Below are positions 17,212-27,104 of a stretch of DNA of 64,000 nt, in pieces. A model generated the notes under the pieces. It was given only the letters and a program-made list of their open reading frames with translations. It searched no databases and had not been told where the DNA came from. The position numbers and the translations under genes were made by a program. How positions within the stretch are numbered: the first letter of the stretch is position 1; each line of letters opens with the position of its first letter. Origin of the DNA: Phormidesmis sp963710175 (GTDB taxonomy: Bacteria; Cyanobacteriota; Cyanobacteriia; Phormidesmidales; Phormidesmidaceae); the NCBI GenBank assembly GCA_963710175.1, contig CAVPZC010000002.1, positions 1,302,001 through 1,366,000 on the forward strand. Reading direction: 5' to 3'.

Positions 17212-18257
17212 AGCGCAGAAACCGGTTTGGGCCGCAAGTCTTCAGTCAGAGAATGCGTACTCGCCGAACAGGTAGCCACTGCGTATTTAACAAAGGTAGA
17301 AGGTGAGGTGTCGCCACAAGAGGCCTTTGTGCAGTAGGTTTGCGCTGCATTTCGGATGATTTTGGCGCGGTACAAAGTGACCTCGCTGGCGTTTGGGGCT
17401 CGTACAAAAAGCTCAGCCTGCACCTGTTCATCACTGAGGTCATTGCCTGTATCCGATGCCAGTACTTTGTAAGCAGCTTCATAGGTCAGCCACTGCCAGC
17501 CGTGGTTGAGCAATAGCTGCTGCTCTAGCACCTGAAGCGGCGGCGGTAAAATGCCCCAGCCCCGATAGACTGAGCGAAGCTGACTGATCGGGCCGCTGCG
17601 GGTGGAGATCGCTTTCAAGGCCGAAAAATTAAGGCGACCATAGTAGCGGCCATCCGGCATTGAAATGGCCGTCGGTGCAAAGCGGTGCCCGCCAATGTGA
17701 CTGACTCTCCAAACTCGGGTATTGGGCAGCTCGCCCTGCTCTACGCCGCGTTTAGCGTCTCTGAAAAAGGGTTGCCCAAACTGAGCGCAGCATTTGTCTC
17801 TCATGCCATGCGTGCAGATGAATATATCCTGCTGATCAATTGTTTGGCCTGAGCGATTCCCTTGGAAGGCTGCGCCATCGCCCTGCCAATGGGTCTCCAA
17901 ACAGGCTACGACTTGATCTAAACCATCCACCTGAAATTCTTGGCCACAGTAGCGATTGGCAGAACCTTCAGAGAAGTGGTTCAGCGCTGAGCGATCAGTG
18001 CAGTCATAAACCAGGATCGCCGTGCGAGCAGACGCAGACGCTGCGCCCCGATTGATGCATAAAAACTGCACAGAGCGTTTAGCCTTCATCGCTTTGACAT
18101 ACTGCCGCAGCGCTAGCGGCATACGCTCCGAGTCGAAAGCTTTTTTAGGCCAGGGCAGCGGACATTCAATGAAGACATAGGTCTGATAATGTCCAGCGGT
18201 GCCGATCAGCTCTTCTCCCGCTTGCTGAGCGGAGATAGTACAGGGGAGGGGATTCAT
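17208..18257 (-). CDS. Sucrase/ferredoxin-like (thioredoxin-fold) protein
   Basis: A 349-residue protein of the Suc_Fer-like family. The core has CTHGMRDKCCAQFGQ followed by RVWRVSHIGGHRFAPTAISMPDG, the thioredoxin-like [2Fe-2S] site: two cysteines in the first motif and histidines in the second. The N-terminal C-P motif (FIECPLPWPKK) is also typical. Despite the family name it is not a sucrose hydrolase; related proteins are seen as Fe-S electron carriers. The 3' end overlaps the convergent GCS2 gene by 4 bp. Confidence 0.85.
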   Translation of the reverse strand: MNPLPCTISAQQAGEELIGTAGHYQTYVFIECPLPWPKKAFDSERMPLALRQYVKAMKAKRSVQFLCINRGAASASARTAILVYDCTDRSALNHFSEGSANRYCGQEFQVDGLDQVVACLETHWQGDGAAFQGNRSGQTIDQQDIFICTHGMRDKCCAQFGQPFFRDAKRGVEQGELPNTRVWRVSHIGGHRFAPTAISMPDGRYYGRLNFSALKAISTRSGPISQLRSVYRGWGILPPPLQVLEQQLLLNHGWQWLTYEAAYKVLASDTGNDLSDEQVQAELFVRAPNASEVTLYRAKIIRNAAQTYCTKASCGDTSPSTFVKYAVATCSASTHSLTEDLRPKPVSAL

Positions 18258-18524
18258 AGTCTTCGAATCGATATGGCCACATCAATAGTAATAGTACTTT
18301 CTTACCGGTGACCATTCGTATAGAGACCATCTGAGATCTGCCCATGTGAGATCTATAGCTTCCGGCGCTTTGCTGTAATTTTGAGGTTGGTATATAGCGA
18401 TAGAGAATATTACTCAGGGGCTTCAGATCAGTCAAGATAGCGTATCTGCGGGTATGCATCCGCACGCTTACTATAACTGTGCAATAGGAGAGCATAGGGG
18501 CCTAAACGGGCAGCTAATACCAGT
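18258..18524. repeat. Intergenic region with a diverged TAGC...GCTA-type element
   Basis: Around 18356-18473 the DNA begins TATAGCTTCCGGCGCTTTGC, as in the type A-C miniature element at 36149, and ends with GGGTATGCATCCGCACGCTTACTATA, a decayed version of its final hairpin. The unit is about 118 bp, flanked by TA. The middle has no close match, so this is an old or recombined copy. No gene is seen. Confidence 0.45.
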
Positions 18525-18914
18525 TCAAGAAAGTTTTTTACCCAAAATGCTGCCTGCCTCTAAACACACTACTCCTAAAGTGGCTGTACAAATCCAATAG
18601 AGAAGCGTCGTGAACAAATGGCGATCGCTCAGCAGCGTCTCTGCATCTAGTTCATAGGTTGAGAAAGTCGTGTAGGCACCGAAAAAGCCGACTGTCATCA
18701 TCAGCCGTAGTTCGGGAGAGAGCTGAGTTTTTCTCAGAAGCCAGGTCACAAAAAACCCCATACCAAAGGCACCTGTTAAATTGACGAAAAACGTACCGAG
18801 AAAGGCGGTACCCAACCACTGACCGATGCCAAGCGTGAAGTAGTAGCGGAGTAGGGAGCCGGCGATCGCCCCTAAGCTAATAGCCAGTGCCCCGCGCAGA
18901 TTGGCTGCTCTCAT
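18525..18914 (-). CDS. crcB: Fluoride channel CrcB/Fluc, second subunit
   Basis: A 129-residue four-helix membrane protein that exports fluoride. Family features are GAIAGSLLRYYF near the start, FLGTFFVNLTGAFGMGF with the conserved asparagine, and TVGFFGAYTTFSTYELD, the FSTF-like pore segment. The start at 18914 is chosen because it overlaps the stop of the upstream crcB by 4 bp (ATGA) and leaves a standard N-terminus. Tandem crcB genes usually encode an antiparallel heterodimer. Confidence 0.92.
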   Translation of the reverse strand: MRAANLRGALAISLGAIAGSLLRYYFTLGIGQWLGTAFLGTFFVNLTGAFGMGFFVTWLLRKTQLSPELRLMMTVGFFGAYTTFSTYELDAETLLSDRHLFTTLLYWICTATLGVVCLEAGSILGKKLS

Positions 18915-19282
18915 AGCAACCACCGAGCCGCGACAATCCCAATCTCCAAGCAAAGTGCTCCGCCTATTGCACTGCCAGCCCAATAGCCAACCGCGTGGAT
19001 TTTGCTATGCGATCGCGCCAGACTAGCCGTATCTAATGCATAGGTCGAAAAAGTTGTATACGAGCCTAAGAACCCTGTCGTTAGCAGCAGGTGTAGCTCA
19101 GGCGAAATGAGTTGAGCCAGGGCCAGCGCTGTACAAAACCCTATCAGCAGCGTACCCGATAGATTAATGATGAAAGTGCCGTAGGGAAATCTGGCCCCTA
19201 GCCACCGGGCGCATAGCACCGTCAAATAATAGCGACTGAGCGCCCCTGGGATTGCGCCTGCGGCGATCACCACAGGTACCAC
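18911..19282 (-). CDS. crcB: Fluoride channel CrcB/Fluc, first subunit
   Basis: A 123-residue Fluc protein with GAIPGALSRYYLTV, YGTFIINLSGTLLIGF and TGFLGSYTTFSTYALD. Translation apparently starts at GTG (19280-19282). The ribosome-binding AGG lies in the terminal sequence of a 218-bp miniature element that ends only 8 bp upstream, so the original 5' region may have been replaced. No fluoride riboswitch is visible next to the gene. Confidence 0.9.
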   Translation of the reverse strand: MVPVVIAAGAIPGALSRYYLTVLCARWLGARFPYGTFIINLSGTLLIGFCTALALAQLISPELHLLLTTGFLGSYTTFSTYALDTASLARSHSKIHAVGYWAGSAIGGALCLEIGIVAARWLL

Positions 19283-19290
19283 TAATTTTA

Positions 19291-19508
19291 CCTGAGTTCG
19301 GGATAAGGTGTTTCATGGTCAACCGCTCAAATCTCTCCTATCAAAGCCGGTCTGGGTTCCCCTTACCAAGGGGAACCGTAAGGGAGGGGTCCTGGCGACA
19401 TGCTCTGTGCTCAGCCGGAACCCCTCTGCCTGCGGCATCTCCCCTTGGTAAGGGGAGAAAAGATCCCCGACGGCACATTCTAGCTATTCTTATCCCGAAC
19501 TGACGTTA
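19291..19508 (+). repeat. 218-bp miniature inverted-repeat element, copy 1
   Basis: Nearly identical to 38983-39200 and the same length. The ends are inverted copies: GAGTTCGGGATAAG on the left and the complement of CAGTTCGGGATAAG on the right. Internal palindromes include GGTTCCCCTTACCAAGGGGAACC and CTCCCCTTGGTAAGGGGAG. It has no coding capacity that resembles a transposase, which marks it as a MITE moved by an enzyme encoded elsewhere. It lies directly upstream of the crcB pair. Confidence 0.85.
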
Positions 19509-19582
19509 ATTTTGGACTCAGTTGCAATATCTCCAAAGCCTCGTCTCCTCGTTTTTGTCTCTAGATCTGTTTCACACAAGCT

Positions 19583-22500
19583 CTATGCAGTGCCAAAGCC
19601 GCCGCCGCCGGGGGTTTCGATGATAAAAACATCGCCTGCCTTCATTTCGACTGTGGCGGTGCTACCCAAATCTTTGCAGCTGCCGTCATGTCGTTGAATC
19701 CAATTGTGACCAGTGGTGCCTGCTTTACCCCCCGCCTGACCAAAAGGGGGAACGCGCCGATGGCTTGAGAGAATAGCTGCCGTCATCGGTTCAGTGAAGC
19801 GCAGCCGCCGAATGACGCCATGTCCGCCCCGATGATGGCCTGCGCCGCCGCTGTTTAGGCGGATGGAGAAGCTTTCTAAGAGAACAGGAAATCGCCATTC
19901 GAGCACTTCTGGATCGGTGAGGTGAGAGTTAGTCATGTGGGTTTGGACGGCGTCTGTGCCGTCAAAACCGGGACCCGCGCCAGAGCCGCCGCAGATGGTT
20001 TCGTAGTACTGATAGCGCTGATTGCCGAAGGTGAAGTTGTTCATAGTGCCCTGAGCGGCTGCCAGCTCGCCCAAAGCGCCATACAGAGTATCGACAATCG
20101 CCTGAGAGGTTTCTACATTGCCAGCAACAACGGCTGCCGGGTATTCGGGATTGAGCAAGCAGCCGGGCGGAATGACAATTTTTAGGGGTTTAAGGCAGCC
20201 TGCATTGAGCGGAATGTCATCTTCTACCAATGTTCTAAACACGTAGAGGACGGCTGCTTTGCAGATGGCGGCTGGGGCGTTAAAGTTGTTGTTGAGCTGG
20301 GGGGACGTGCCGGAAAAGTCGATGGTGGCGCTGCGGTCTTCTCTATGAATCTGAATGGCGACTTGGATGCGATCGCCGCTATCCATCTCATAGGTAAAGC
20401 TACCATCGCTGAGCCTGTCAATCGCCCGCCGCACTGCCGCTTCAGCATTGTCTTGCACATAGCCCATGTACGCTTGAACGGTCTCTAACCCATACTGCGC
20501 CAGCATTCGCCGCAGCTCTTGCACACCTTTCTCATTGGCCGCAATCTGCGCCTGCAAGTCAGCGACATTTTGGGCCGGATTGCGTGCCGGATGGTTTCCT
20601 GCTATCAGTGCCTGCCGCAGCGCATCCTCTCGAAATTGACCTGCCTCAACCAGTTTGAAATTATCAAACAGGACGCCTTCCTGCTCTACCGACGTACTAT
20701 CAGACGGCATGGATCCTGGCGTTATTCCACCAATGTCGGCATGGTGCCCGCGCGAGGCGAGGTAGAAGATTACGCTCCCTGCTTCAAACACAGGTGTGAT
20801 CGCGGTTATATCGGGTAGGTGCGTGCCGCCGTGATAGGGATTGTTCAAGATGTAAACGTCTCCAGGCTGAAGAGATTTGCCGTGGCTTTCTATCAGCGAC
20901 CTGACGCTTTCGCTCATGGAGCCCAAGTGAACAGGAATATGGGGCGCATTTGCGACAAGCTGCCCGTCTTGGTCGAAGATAGCGCAGGAGAAGTCGAGCC
21001 GTTCTTTGATATTCACTGAGTAGCTGGTGTTTTGTAGCGTGGTGCCCATCTGTTCGGCTATCGAGCGAAACAGATTGTTGAAAATTTCCAGCATGACCGG
21101 GTCGGCGGCTGCGGTACTGATGGGGTTATTTTCTACGGCTTCTGCTGAGGCTTGATAGGTAAGAATGAGATAGTTGCGATCGCTCACCTCAACTTGCCAG
21201 TCCGGTTCAACTACATTAGTTCCGGTTGCTTCGACAATCAGCGCCGGACCCGAAACCGCGTCTCCTGGCTGTAAGTCCTGCCGCTGATAAACCGGGGCCT
21301 TGTGCCAGGCGTCCGCCGTATAGATCTGTTCCTGGCTGACCGGCTGAGGGGCATCTGCCGACTGCCGCTCTAGCCGAGGTTCATCTGCCTGCTGAGTTTG
21401 GGCCACCAGCTCAATCGAAACTGCCTCAACTATCAGCGTTTTACCCTGGGCTACAAAGCCATAGCGCTGCTGATGTCGCGCTTCAAACGCCTGGTGCATC
21501 TGGTCAGACGTAGCAAAATCGACTAGCAGCGTCGAGTCGGTACCGTCATATTTCAGGTGCACCCGTCGCCGGGTTTCTACTTCGGTGGGTGGAACCGACT
21601 GCTGCTCAAGTTCGGATTCTGCATCCGCAATCAGCTCAGCAAAGCGAGGCGACAGATCTAAATCAGCCGTCAGCGGCGCTTCTACTGAGCTTTGCCTGAG
21701 CACTCGCAGCTCAGCCAGGCCAATCCCGTAGGCAGAGAGCACCCCCGCATAGGGATGGATCAAAATTCGCTTCATGCCCAGCGCCGCCGCAATTAGACAG
21801 GCGTGCTGCCCGCCCGCACCGCCAAAGCAGCAAAGCGCATACTGAGAAACGTCATAGCCTTTCTGCAATGAGATTTGCTTAATCGCGCTGGCCATTTTTT
21901 CAACTGCGATGCTGAGAAACCCGTTAGCGATCGCCGCCGCACTGCGACCATCGCCAATCTCAGCGGTGAGCTGTTGAAATTTTTCGGCAACAATCTGTTG
22001 ATCTAGCGGTGCATCGGCGTTAGGGCCAAACACCTGAGGGAAAAAGTCGGGCTGAAGTTTACCCACCTGCACATTGCAGTCAGTTACCGTCAGCGGCCCG
22101 CCCCGCCCGTAGCTAGCCGGGCCTGGATTAGCTCCGGCAGAAGCTGGCCCCACTCGATAGCGGCTACCGTCGTACTGCACAATCGAGCCGCCGCCCGCTG
22201 CCACAGTATTAATTGCCATCATCGGCGTTCGCAGTCGCACCCCGGCCACTTCTGCCTCGAAAGTACGCTCATATTCACCGGCATAGTGAGCGACATCTGT
22301 GGAGGTGCCGCCCATATCAAAGCTAATAATTTTCTCGAACCCGGCCAGCTCGCTGGTTTTGACTGCCCCTACGATGCCGCCTGCTGGCCCAGAGAGAATG
22401 CTGTCTTTACCCTGAAAAAAGCGGGCGTTGCTCAGCCCCCCATTAGACTGCATAAACATCAGCGGCGGAGAGAGATCGGCGGTATCTTCTGAGCCCAAAA

Positions 22501-23197
22501 TTTGGCTGGTGACCTGATCGACATACCGTCGCAAAATTGGTGAGAGATAGGCATCTACCACGGTCGTATCGCCCCGGCTCACCAGCTTCATCAGTGGGCT
22601 CACCTGATGGGAAACAGAAACCTGGGTAAAGCCAATCTGCTGAGCTATTTCGGCCAGGGCTTGCTCGTGCTGAGGGTAGCGATAACTGTGCATAAGCGCG
22701 ATCGCACAGCTCCGAATACCGGCATTATAAGCCGCTTGCAGTTGACGACGGGCGACTTCTATCCGCAGCGGTATTAACACCTCACCCTGAGCGTTGATTC
22801 TCTCCTCAATTTCCACCACACATTCGTAGAGCATCTGCGGCAGCACAATCTGGCGGGCGAAGATATCGGGCCGGTTCTGATAGCCAATTTTGAGGGCGTC
22901 GCCAAAGCCCTGAGTAATGACGAGGAGAGTGCGATCGCCCTGATGCTCTAGCAGCGCATTGGTAGCGACAGTCGTTCCCATCTTAATGCCAGCAATCTGC
23001 TCGGCTGGAATCGGGTCAGACGGGCTCAGCCCAAGGCAGGCGCGAATCCCCTGAACCGGCGCATCTGAATACTGCTCAGGATTTTCTGACAGCAGCTTAC
23101 GCACGATAATCTCGCCATCGGGCCGCTTGGCCACCACGTCTGTAAAAGTACCTCCCCGATCAATCCAAAACTGCCACTGCCCATCAGACCTGCTCAT
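19583..23197 (-). CDS. 5-oxoprolinase (fused HyuA/HyuB type)
   Basis: A 1204-residue ATP-dependent enzyme opening 5-oxoproline to glutamate. The N-terminal hydantoinase A half (about 1-690) starts FWIDRGGTFTDVVAKRPDG and contains SFDMGGTSTDVAHY, the actin-fold phosphate loop, and the metal/ATP region CFGGAGGQHAC. The C-terminal hydantoinase B half (about 700-1204) includes KERLDFSCAIFD, NAPHIPVHLGSMSESV and NNPYHGGTHLPDITAITPVF, and ends with FIIETPGGGGFG. The fused arrangement and length match OPLAH-type proteins. The start at 23197 follows GGGGA by a good distance. Substrate specificity within the hydantoinase/oxoprolinase group is inferred. Confidence 0.9.
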   Translation of the reverse strand: MSRSDGQWQFWIDRGGTFTDVVAKRPDGEIIVRKLLSENPEQYSDAPVQGIRACLGLSPSDPIPAEQIAGIKMGTTVATNALLEHQGDRTLLVITQGFGDALKIGYQNRPDIFARQIVLPQMLYECVVEIEERINAQGEVLIPLRIEVARRQLQAAYNAGIRSCAIALMHSYRYPQHEQALAEIAQQIGFTQVSVSHQVSPLMKLVSRGDTTVVDAYLSPILRRYVDQVTSQILGSEDTADLSPPLMFMQSNGGLSNARFFQGKDSILSGPAGGIVGAVKTSELAGFEKIISFDMGGTSTDVAHYAGEYERTFEAEVAGVRLRTPMMAINTVAAGGGSIVQYDGSRYRVGPASAGANPGPASYGRGGPLTVTDCNVQVGKLQPDFFPQVFGPNADAPLDQQIVAEKFQQLTAEIGDGRSAAAIANGFLSIAVEKMASAIKQISLQKGYDVSQYALCCFGGAGGQHACLIAAALGMKRILIHPYAGVLSAYGIGLAELRVLRQSSVEAPLTADLDLSPRFAELIADAESELEQQSVPPTEVETRRRVHLKYDGTDSTLLVDFATSDQMHQAFEARHQQRYGFVAQGKTLIVEAVSIELVAQTQQADEPRLERQSADAPQPVSQEQIYTADAWHKAPVYQRQDLQPGDAVSGPALIVEATGTNVVEPDWQVEVSDRNYLILTYQASAEAVENNPISTAAADPVMLEIFNNLFRSIAEQMGTTLQNTSYSVNIKERLDFSCAIFDQDGQLVANAPHIPVHLGSMSESVRSLIESHGKSLQPGDVYILNNPYHGGTHLPDITAITPVFEAGSVIFYLASRGHHADIGGITPGSMPSDSTSVEQEGVLFDNFKLVEAGQFREDALRQALIAGNHPARNPAQNVADLQAQIAANEKGVQELRRMLAQYGLETVQAYMGYVQDNAEAAVRRAIDRLSDGSFTYEMDSGDRIQVAIQIHREDRSATIDFSGTSPQLNNNFNAPAAICKAAVLYVFRTLVEDDIPLNAGCLKPLKIVIPPGCLLNPEYPAAVVAGNVETSQAIVDTLYGALGELAAAQGTMNNFTFGNQRYQYYETICGGSGAGPGFDGTDAVQTHMTNSHLTDPEVLEWRFPVLLESFSIRLNSGGAGHHRGGHGVIRRLRFTEPMTAAILSSHRRVPPFGQAGGKAGTTGHNWIQRHDGSCKDLGSTATVEMKAGDVFIIETPGGGGFGTA

Positions 23198-23270
23198 GTT
23201 GTCCCCTGCTGTACTATTCACTGTCAATTGAACAAACGCGGCTGGCGATCACCTCGAAACACTGCCTTAA

Positions 23271-23693
23271 CTACCTTGCTTCGGGATAAATTAGAGGAAC
23301 TGAGCGATCACGATTCTTGCGATAGATTTGGAAGTCGCTGTCCAATGTGAAAACAAGGCTTTCAGGATAGAGCTCAGCCATTCGCACTAACTCAGCATCT
23401 GCCAGAGACGCCGGAACTGACCCATAGCGCGTGAGCAAATCTGTTACTGATGCAAGTTCTGCATTTAAACTAAACGAAATTTCAACCTGGTGCTGATCTA
23501 AAAGCTGAATTAAGGTTTCCTGGCCAAATCTTACTCTTTGCAAGAGAAACCAGGCTTCTGATATCACAGCTTCACAGGTTATTAGAGGAGGTTCAATCTG
23601 AGCTAGCTGCTCTGATACCCAAGCATGATGGTGATCTCGACGGTCAATCAGGGCGATTAAAACGCTGGTATCAGCAATAACTTTTTGATGCAT
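23271..23693 (-). CDS. PIN-domain toxin, VapC-like
   Basis: A 140-residue PIN-domain ribonuclease. The acidic metal-binding residues are D8 (VIADTS), E46 (VISEAW), D99 (SLADAELV) and D118/D120 (FTLDSDF). The gene follows its presumed antitoxin with a TAATG one-base overlap, the usual arrangement of a VapBC pair. Its target RNA is unknown. Confidence 0.85.
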   Translation of the reverse strand: MHQKVIADTSVLIALIDRRDHHHAWVSEQLAQIEPPLITCEAVISEAWFLLQRVRFGQETLIQLLDQHQVEISFSLNAELASVTDLLTRYGSVPASLADAELVRMAELYPESLVFTLDSDFQIYRKNRDRSVPLIYPEAR

Positions 23694-23929
23694 TACTGAC
23701 CGTAGCCCTGCATGTAGTCTAGATTGGTAGAGAGGTCGCCTGGCCCTTCTCCTGCCCCGATAAAAGATTGAGCAGTTTCAAAAAAAGATTGGGCAGCTGC
23801 CTTAGATTCTATGGGCTTTGCTTGCTGACGTTTCGCCCGAAGAAACTCTACGAAATTTAAAATTTGCAGCTGATCTTCTTCTGGCAAGACCGCTATCGTT
23901 TGCAAAATCTGTTCTGATATCTGTGACAT
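23693..23929 (-). CDS. Putative antitoxin of the PIN pair
   Basis: A 78-residue acidic protein if the ATG at 23929 is used; a further 15 residues upstream are possible. It starts MSQISEQILQTIAVLPEEDQLQILNFVEFLRAK, which resembles DUF2281-type antitoxins with a short helix-forming N-terminus. The C-terminal half is low in structure and rich in glycine and aspartate, as expected for a toxin-wrapping tail. The position directly before the PIN gene supports the call. Confidence 0.7.
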   Translation of the reverse strand: MSQISEQILQTIAVLPEEDQLQILNFVEFLRAKRQQAKPIESKAAAQSFFETAQSFIGAGEGPGDLSTNLDYMQGYGQ

Positions 23930-23981
23930 AGCTGCCCGCTCCGAAAAGATAACTGTTCTAAACTGTCTCAACACTGCGATT

Positions 23982-26942
23982 TTACTGGCCGACTAACTCT
24001 TTGAACCAGTCATCGCTCCAGATGTCTTCAAAGATTTCGTCGGCGAGGGCTTCTTGTTTATAGTCAGGCTCCAGGCGGACGGCCTGCTGGAGATTTTCTA
24101 GGGCCAGGTCGTTTTTGCGCTGGAGGGCGTGGCAGAGGGCGCGGTTGTAGTAGGCTTTGGCGTAGTTGGGATTGGCGGCGATCGCTTTATCAAAACTCTT
24201 CAGCGCATCTCTATCTCTGCCCAGCTTCATCAGCACGTAGCCCCGATTGTCCCAGGCTTTGGCCAGCTGAGGATTAAAGCGGGTGGCTTTGTCAAAAGAG
24301 GCGATCGCTTCCTCGTAGCGCTCTAGCTCGGTCAGGGCCAGGCCACGATTGAGCCAGGCGACAGCGTCGTTAGCCTGGAGGGTGACCGCCTGATCAAAAG
24401 ACTCAAAGGCTTCTTTGTGGGCCTGCAAAATGCCAAAGGCGACACCCCGATTGACCCAGGCTTCGTGGTATTCGGGGTTGATATCGAGGGCTCGGTCAAA
24501 GGCGGCGATCGCCTCTTCTCTCTTTCTCAACCGGCTCAGCACCATCCCCCGATTCAACCACGCCTTGGCATCGGTCGGATCGCCTTCAATCACCTGGTCA
24601 AAGGCACTCAGCGCCTGCTCGTACTGACGCTGCTCTCTCAGCAGTAGCCCGGTCTGATACCAGGCGTCACCGTTGTCAGGATCTAGGCGAGTGACTTCAT
24701 TGAGCGCAGCCAGGGCCTCTTCTTTTCTGTCTAGCTCTGTAAGGGCGCGGCTCCGGTTCAGCCACAGGTCTGAATTGCCAGGCTGGACTTCTAAAGCCTG
24801 GTCGTAGGCGGTGAGCGCGGCTTCGTACTGTTTGTTTTTTAGCTTTTGGTCGCCATCGGCGATGAATTCGTCAGCGGTGAGGAACAGCTCAGGGCGGTTT
24901 TCTCTTAAGCGGTTCACTTTCTCAGAGATATCGTCTAGCTGAGCCTGAGAGGTATTCATAAACGAATCGGCCACATACTCGGGAGTGACTTGCCCAAGCT
25001 GCTGCATAATCTGTTGCTTTTCGGCTTCGGCTTCGGCATTCAGAGCGGAGAGCTTGGCTTGAATCTGTTCTTTGGTTTGATTAACTTCGTTGAGGGCATT
25101 CTCCTGACGCTGGTTTAAACTAGCCTGCAAAGCTTCCAGCGTCTGAGCAAACTTCTCCTCAATCTGGCCCAGACGTTCCTGGGCACTGCGTTCTCGTTCG
25201 GCGGCGGCTTTGGCAAGTTCGCCAATTTGCTCGCCGAGCCGGGCGTCAAAGCTGTTGAGCTTTTCAATGATCACATCGCGTCTGCCAAAGACAGTGTTGC
25301 GCACGCTGGTGAGTTCGCCAGTAAAGCTATTTTCGATTTCTTGGAGCGATCGCAACAGCTGCTGCCGCTCACTGCCAATCCCCGACTGCAATTCACCGAG
25401 TTCATGGGTAAATTCACCCTGCAACTGCTGCACAATCGCCAGAGCCTGATCCCGCTGCTCGCCCAAATCTCCCTGCAAGCCATTCAGCTGCTCAGAGAAG
25501 GTGCGCGCCGTTTCGGTTAGCTCAGTAAAAAGCTCAGTCTTACGAGTACTGACATCGTTACCCAAATTGGCCAGCTGCGCCCGGAACCCTTCAGCCGTGG
25601 CCTGCAACTGCATAATTGTATGGCTGCGCTCTTCGCTGACCCCTGCTTGCAGACCAGATATTTGAGTTTTGAAGTCATTGGCGACCCTGTCCATATCGCC
25701 CAGAATGGTGCCTTTACGCCCCTCTACATCGGCTTTGAGCGTGGCAAACTGAGTCAAAAAGCCATCGGCAGACTGACGGAAGTTCTGCATCATATCGGCT
25801 TGGCGGCTTTCCACTTCGCTGCGAATAGCGTTGAACTGCTGCTGCAATTCTTGAGTAGAGCGCTGAATATTTTGCAGTGCCAGGTCTCGGTGGCCCAGGG
25901 CACTTGCCTGCACCTCTGAGAGTTCTTTAACCACTTCTTCTTCAGAGCTTCTGAGATTGGCAAGAGCCAGGTCGCGCTGCTGCTCAATTTTTGTCTTAGC
26001 CGCCGTCTCTGCTTCAGCGATTTTGGGGCCAAAGTCATCGCTCATCTTCCGCAGATCAGAGATGACCTTATCTTTCTCGGTGACCGTTTCTGCTTGGAGA
26101 CTGCCCAGCCGGTCGGAGAGTACCGATTCTTTGCGCTCCATTTCGTCAAAGAAGGCAGTTTTGCGGCGCTGAGTTTCTTCTTTAATCACTCCAATATGGC
26201 GAGAGAATTCGGTCTCGGAAGTGGTAAGGCGCTGTAACATACGCTGACTTTCCACAGCGCTCTCAGCTCGCATTTCCTCTAAGCGCTGTTTGGCCTCGGC
26301 CCTTAGCTCTACTGTAGTCTGGGCAAATTCTGTCGCAGTTGTCTCCAGTCTGCTGTTGATCTCTTCTAGCTGCTGCTCCCAGTGCTGGGCCGTTTGCCCT
26401 TTAAAGGCGTCGAGTTCTTCGACCAGTTTGTACAGCACTTCGCGCTGAGCGGCCACTTCGCGCTGAAAGGTGCTAGAGCGGCCCTGAAGCTCTCCCGAGA
26501 GATCGTCAGCATCGGTCAAAATGCGGTTGAGGCTACGGGCGGCGTTGTGCACCTTGTTCTCTAGCTCGGTCATTTCATTGAGCTGGGTGCGAACTACCGT
26601 AGCGACTTCATTCACCACCGAGCGCCGCAAAAACCACAGCATGACGATGCCAATGCCAAGCAAGAGCACTAGCGCCCCTAGCATGACGGCAAACAGCGTC
26701 GTGGCCCGGTTGAGGGCGTCTTCAGCTTCGCGCTGAGCCAAGGGAGGTGGGACCGGCGCTACAGTTGGCTCAGCGGTCTGAGTGGGATCTGGGGATTGGG
26801 CCTGAGCCACGCTATCTGGCCCAAGGCTACCTGCATTAGGCAATCCACTGGCCAATCCACTGGCCAATTCACCGGCCAGCCCGCTGACAAGCAAACTGCC
26901 GGTGACTATCACCAGTCGCCAATTTTTTCGATTCCCCTGCAT
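23982..26942 (-). CDS. Membrane-anchored coiled-coil and TPR protein
   Basis: A 986-residue protein. An N-terminal hydrophobic segment (about 8-25) suggests a signal peptide or anchor, then a proline-rich stretch, then a strong transmembrane helix (TLFAVMLGALVLLLGIGIVMLWFL). Residues about 110-660 are long coiled coil rich in Gln, Glu, Leu and Ala. About 690-970 holds eight or more TPR units (for example YEAALTAYDQALEVQPGNSDLWLNRSRAL). The start at 26942 follows AAGGGG; an ATG at 26987 is possible. It may organise complexes at the cell or thylakoid membrane. No specific function is known. Confidence 0.8.
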   Translation of the reverse strand: MQGNRKNWRLVIVTGSLLVSGLAGELASGLASGLPNAGSLGPDSVAQAQSPDPTQTAEPTVAPVPPPLAQREAEDALNRATTLFAVMLGALVLLLGIGIVMLWFLRRSVVNEVATVVRTQLNEMTELENKVHNAARSLNRILTDADDLSGELQGRSSTFQREVAAQREVLYKLVEELDAFKGQTAQHWEQQLEEINSRLETTATEFAQTTVELRAEAKQRLEEMRAESAVESQRMLQRLTTSETEFSRHIGVIKEETQRRKTAFFDEMERKESVLSDRLGSLQAETVTEKDKVISDLRKMSDDFGPKIAEAETAAKTKIEQQRDLALANLRSSEEEVVKELSEVQASALGHRDLALQNIQRSTQELQQQFNAIRSEVESRQADMMQNFRQSADGFLTQFATLKADVEGRKGTILGDMDRVANDFKTQISGLQAGVSEERSHTIMQLQATAEGFRAQLANLGNDVSTRKTELFTELTETARTFSEQLNGLQGDLGEQRDQALAIVQQLQGEFTHELGELQSGIGSERQQLLRSLQEIENSFTGELTSVRNTVFGRRDVIIEKLNSFDARLGEQIGELAKAAAERERSAQERLGQIEEKFAQTLEALQASLNQRQENALNEVNQTKEQIQAKLSALNAEAEAEKQQIMQQLGQVTPEYVADSFMNTSQAQLDDISEKVNRLRENRPELFLTADEFIADGDQKLKNKQYEAALTAYDQALEVQPGNSDLWLNRSRALTELDRKEEALAALNEVTRLDPDNGDAWYQTGLLLREQRQYEQALSAFDQVIEGDPTDAKAWLNRGMVLSRLRKREEAIAAFDRALDINPEYHEAWVNRGVAFGILQAHKEAFESFDQAVTLQANDAVAWLNRGLALTELERYEEAIASFDKATRFNPQLAKAWDNRGYVLMKLGRDRDALKSFDKAIAANPNYAKAYYNRALCHALQRKNDLALENLQQAVRLEPDYKQEALADEIFEDIWSDDWFKELVGQ

Positions 26943-27104
26943 GGGTGACCCCTTACTGTGGCTGACGTTCGCAGTCTGCACTAGCATTCTACCTGAATGG
27001 TCAGATTAGCAGATATTTTCCCCACTCCCTCGCTCCCCTACTGCCGCTATATTTAATTAATCAGGGATTAAGAATCACAGTTACCCATACTTCCCCAGTT
27101 GCCC

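Noticed and set aside
16093..23197. GCS2-family ligase and 5-oxoprolinase as a gamma-glutamyl cycle cluster
   Set aside because: They are on opposite strands and separated by unrelated genes, so a functional link is not supported by the arrangement.
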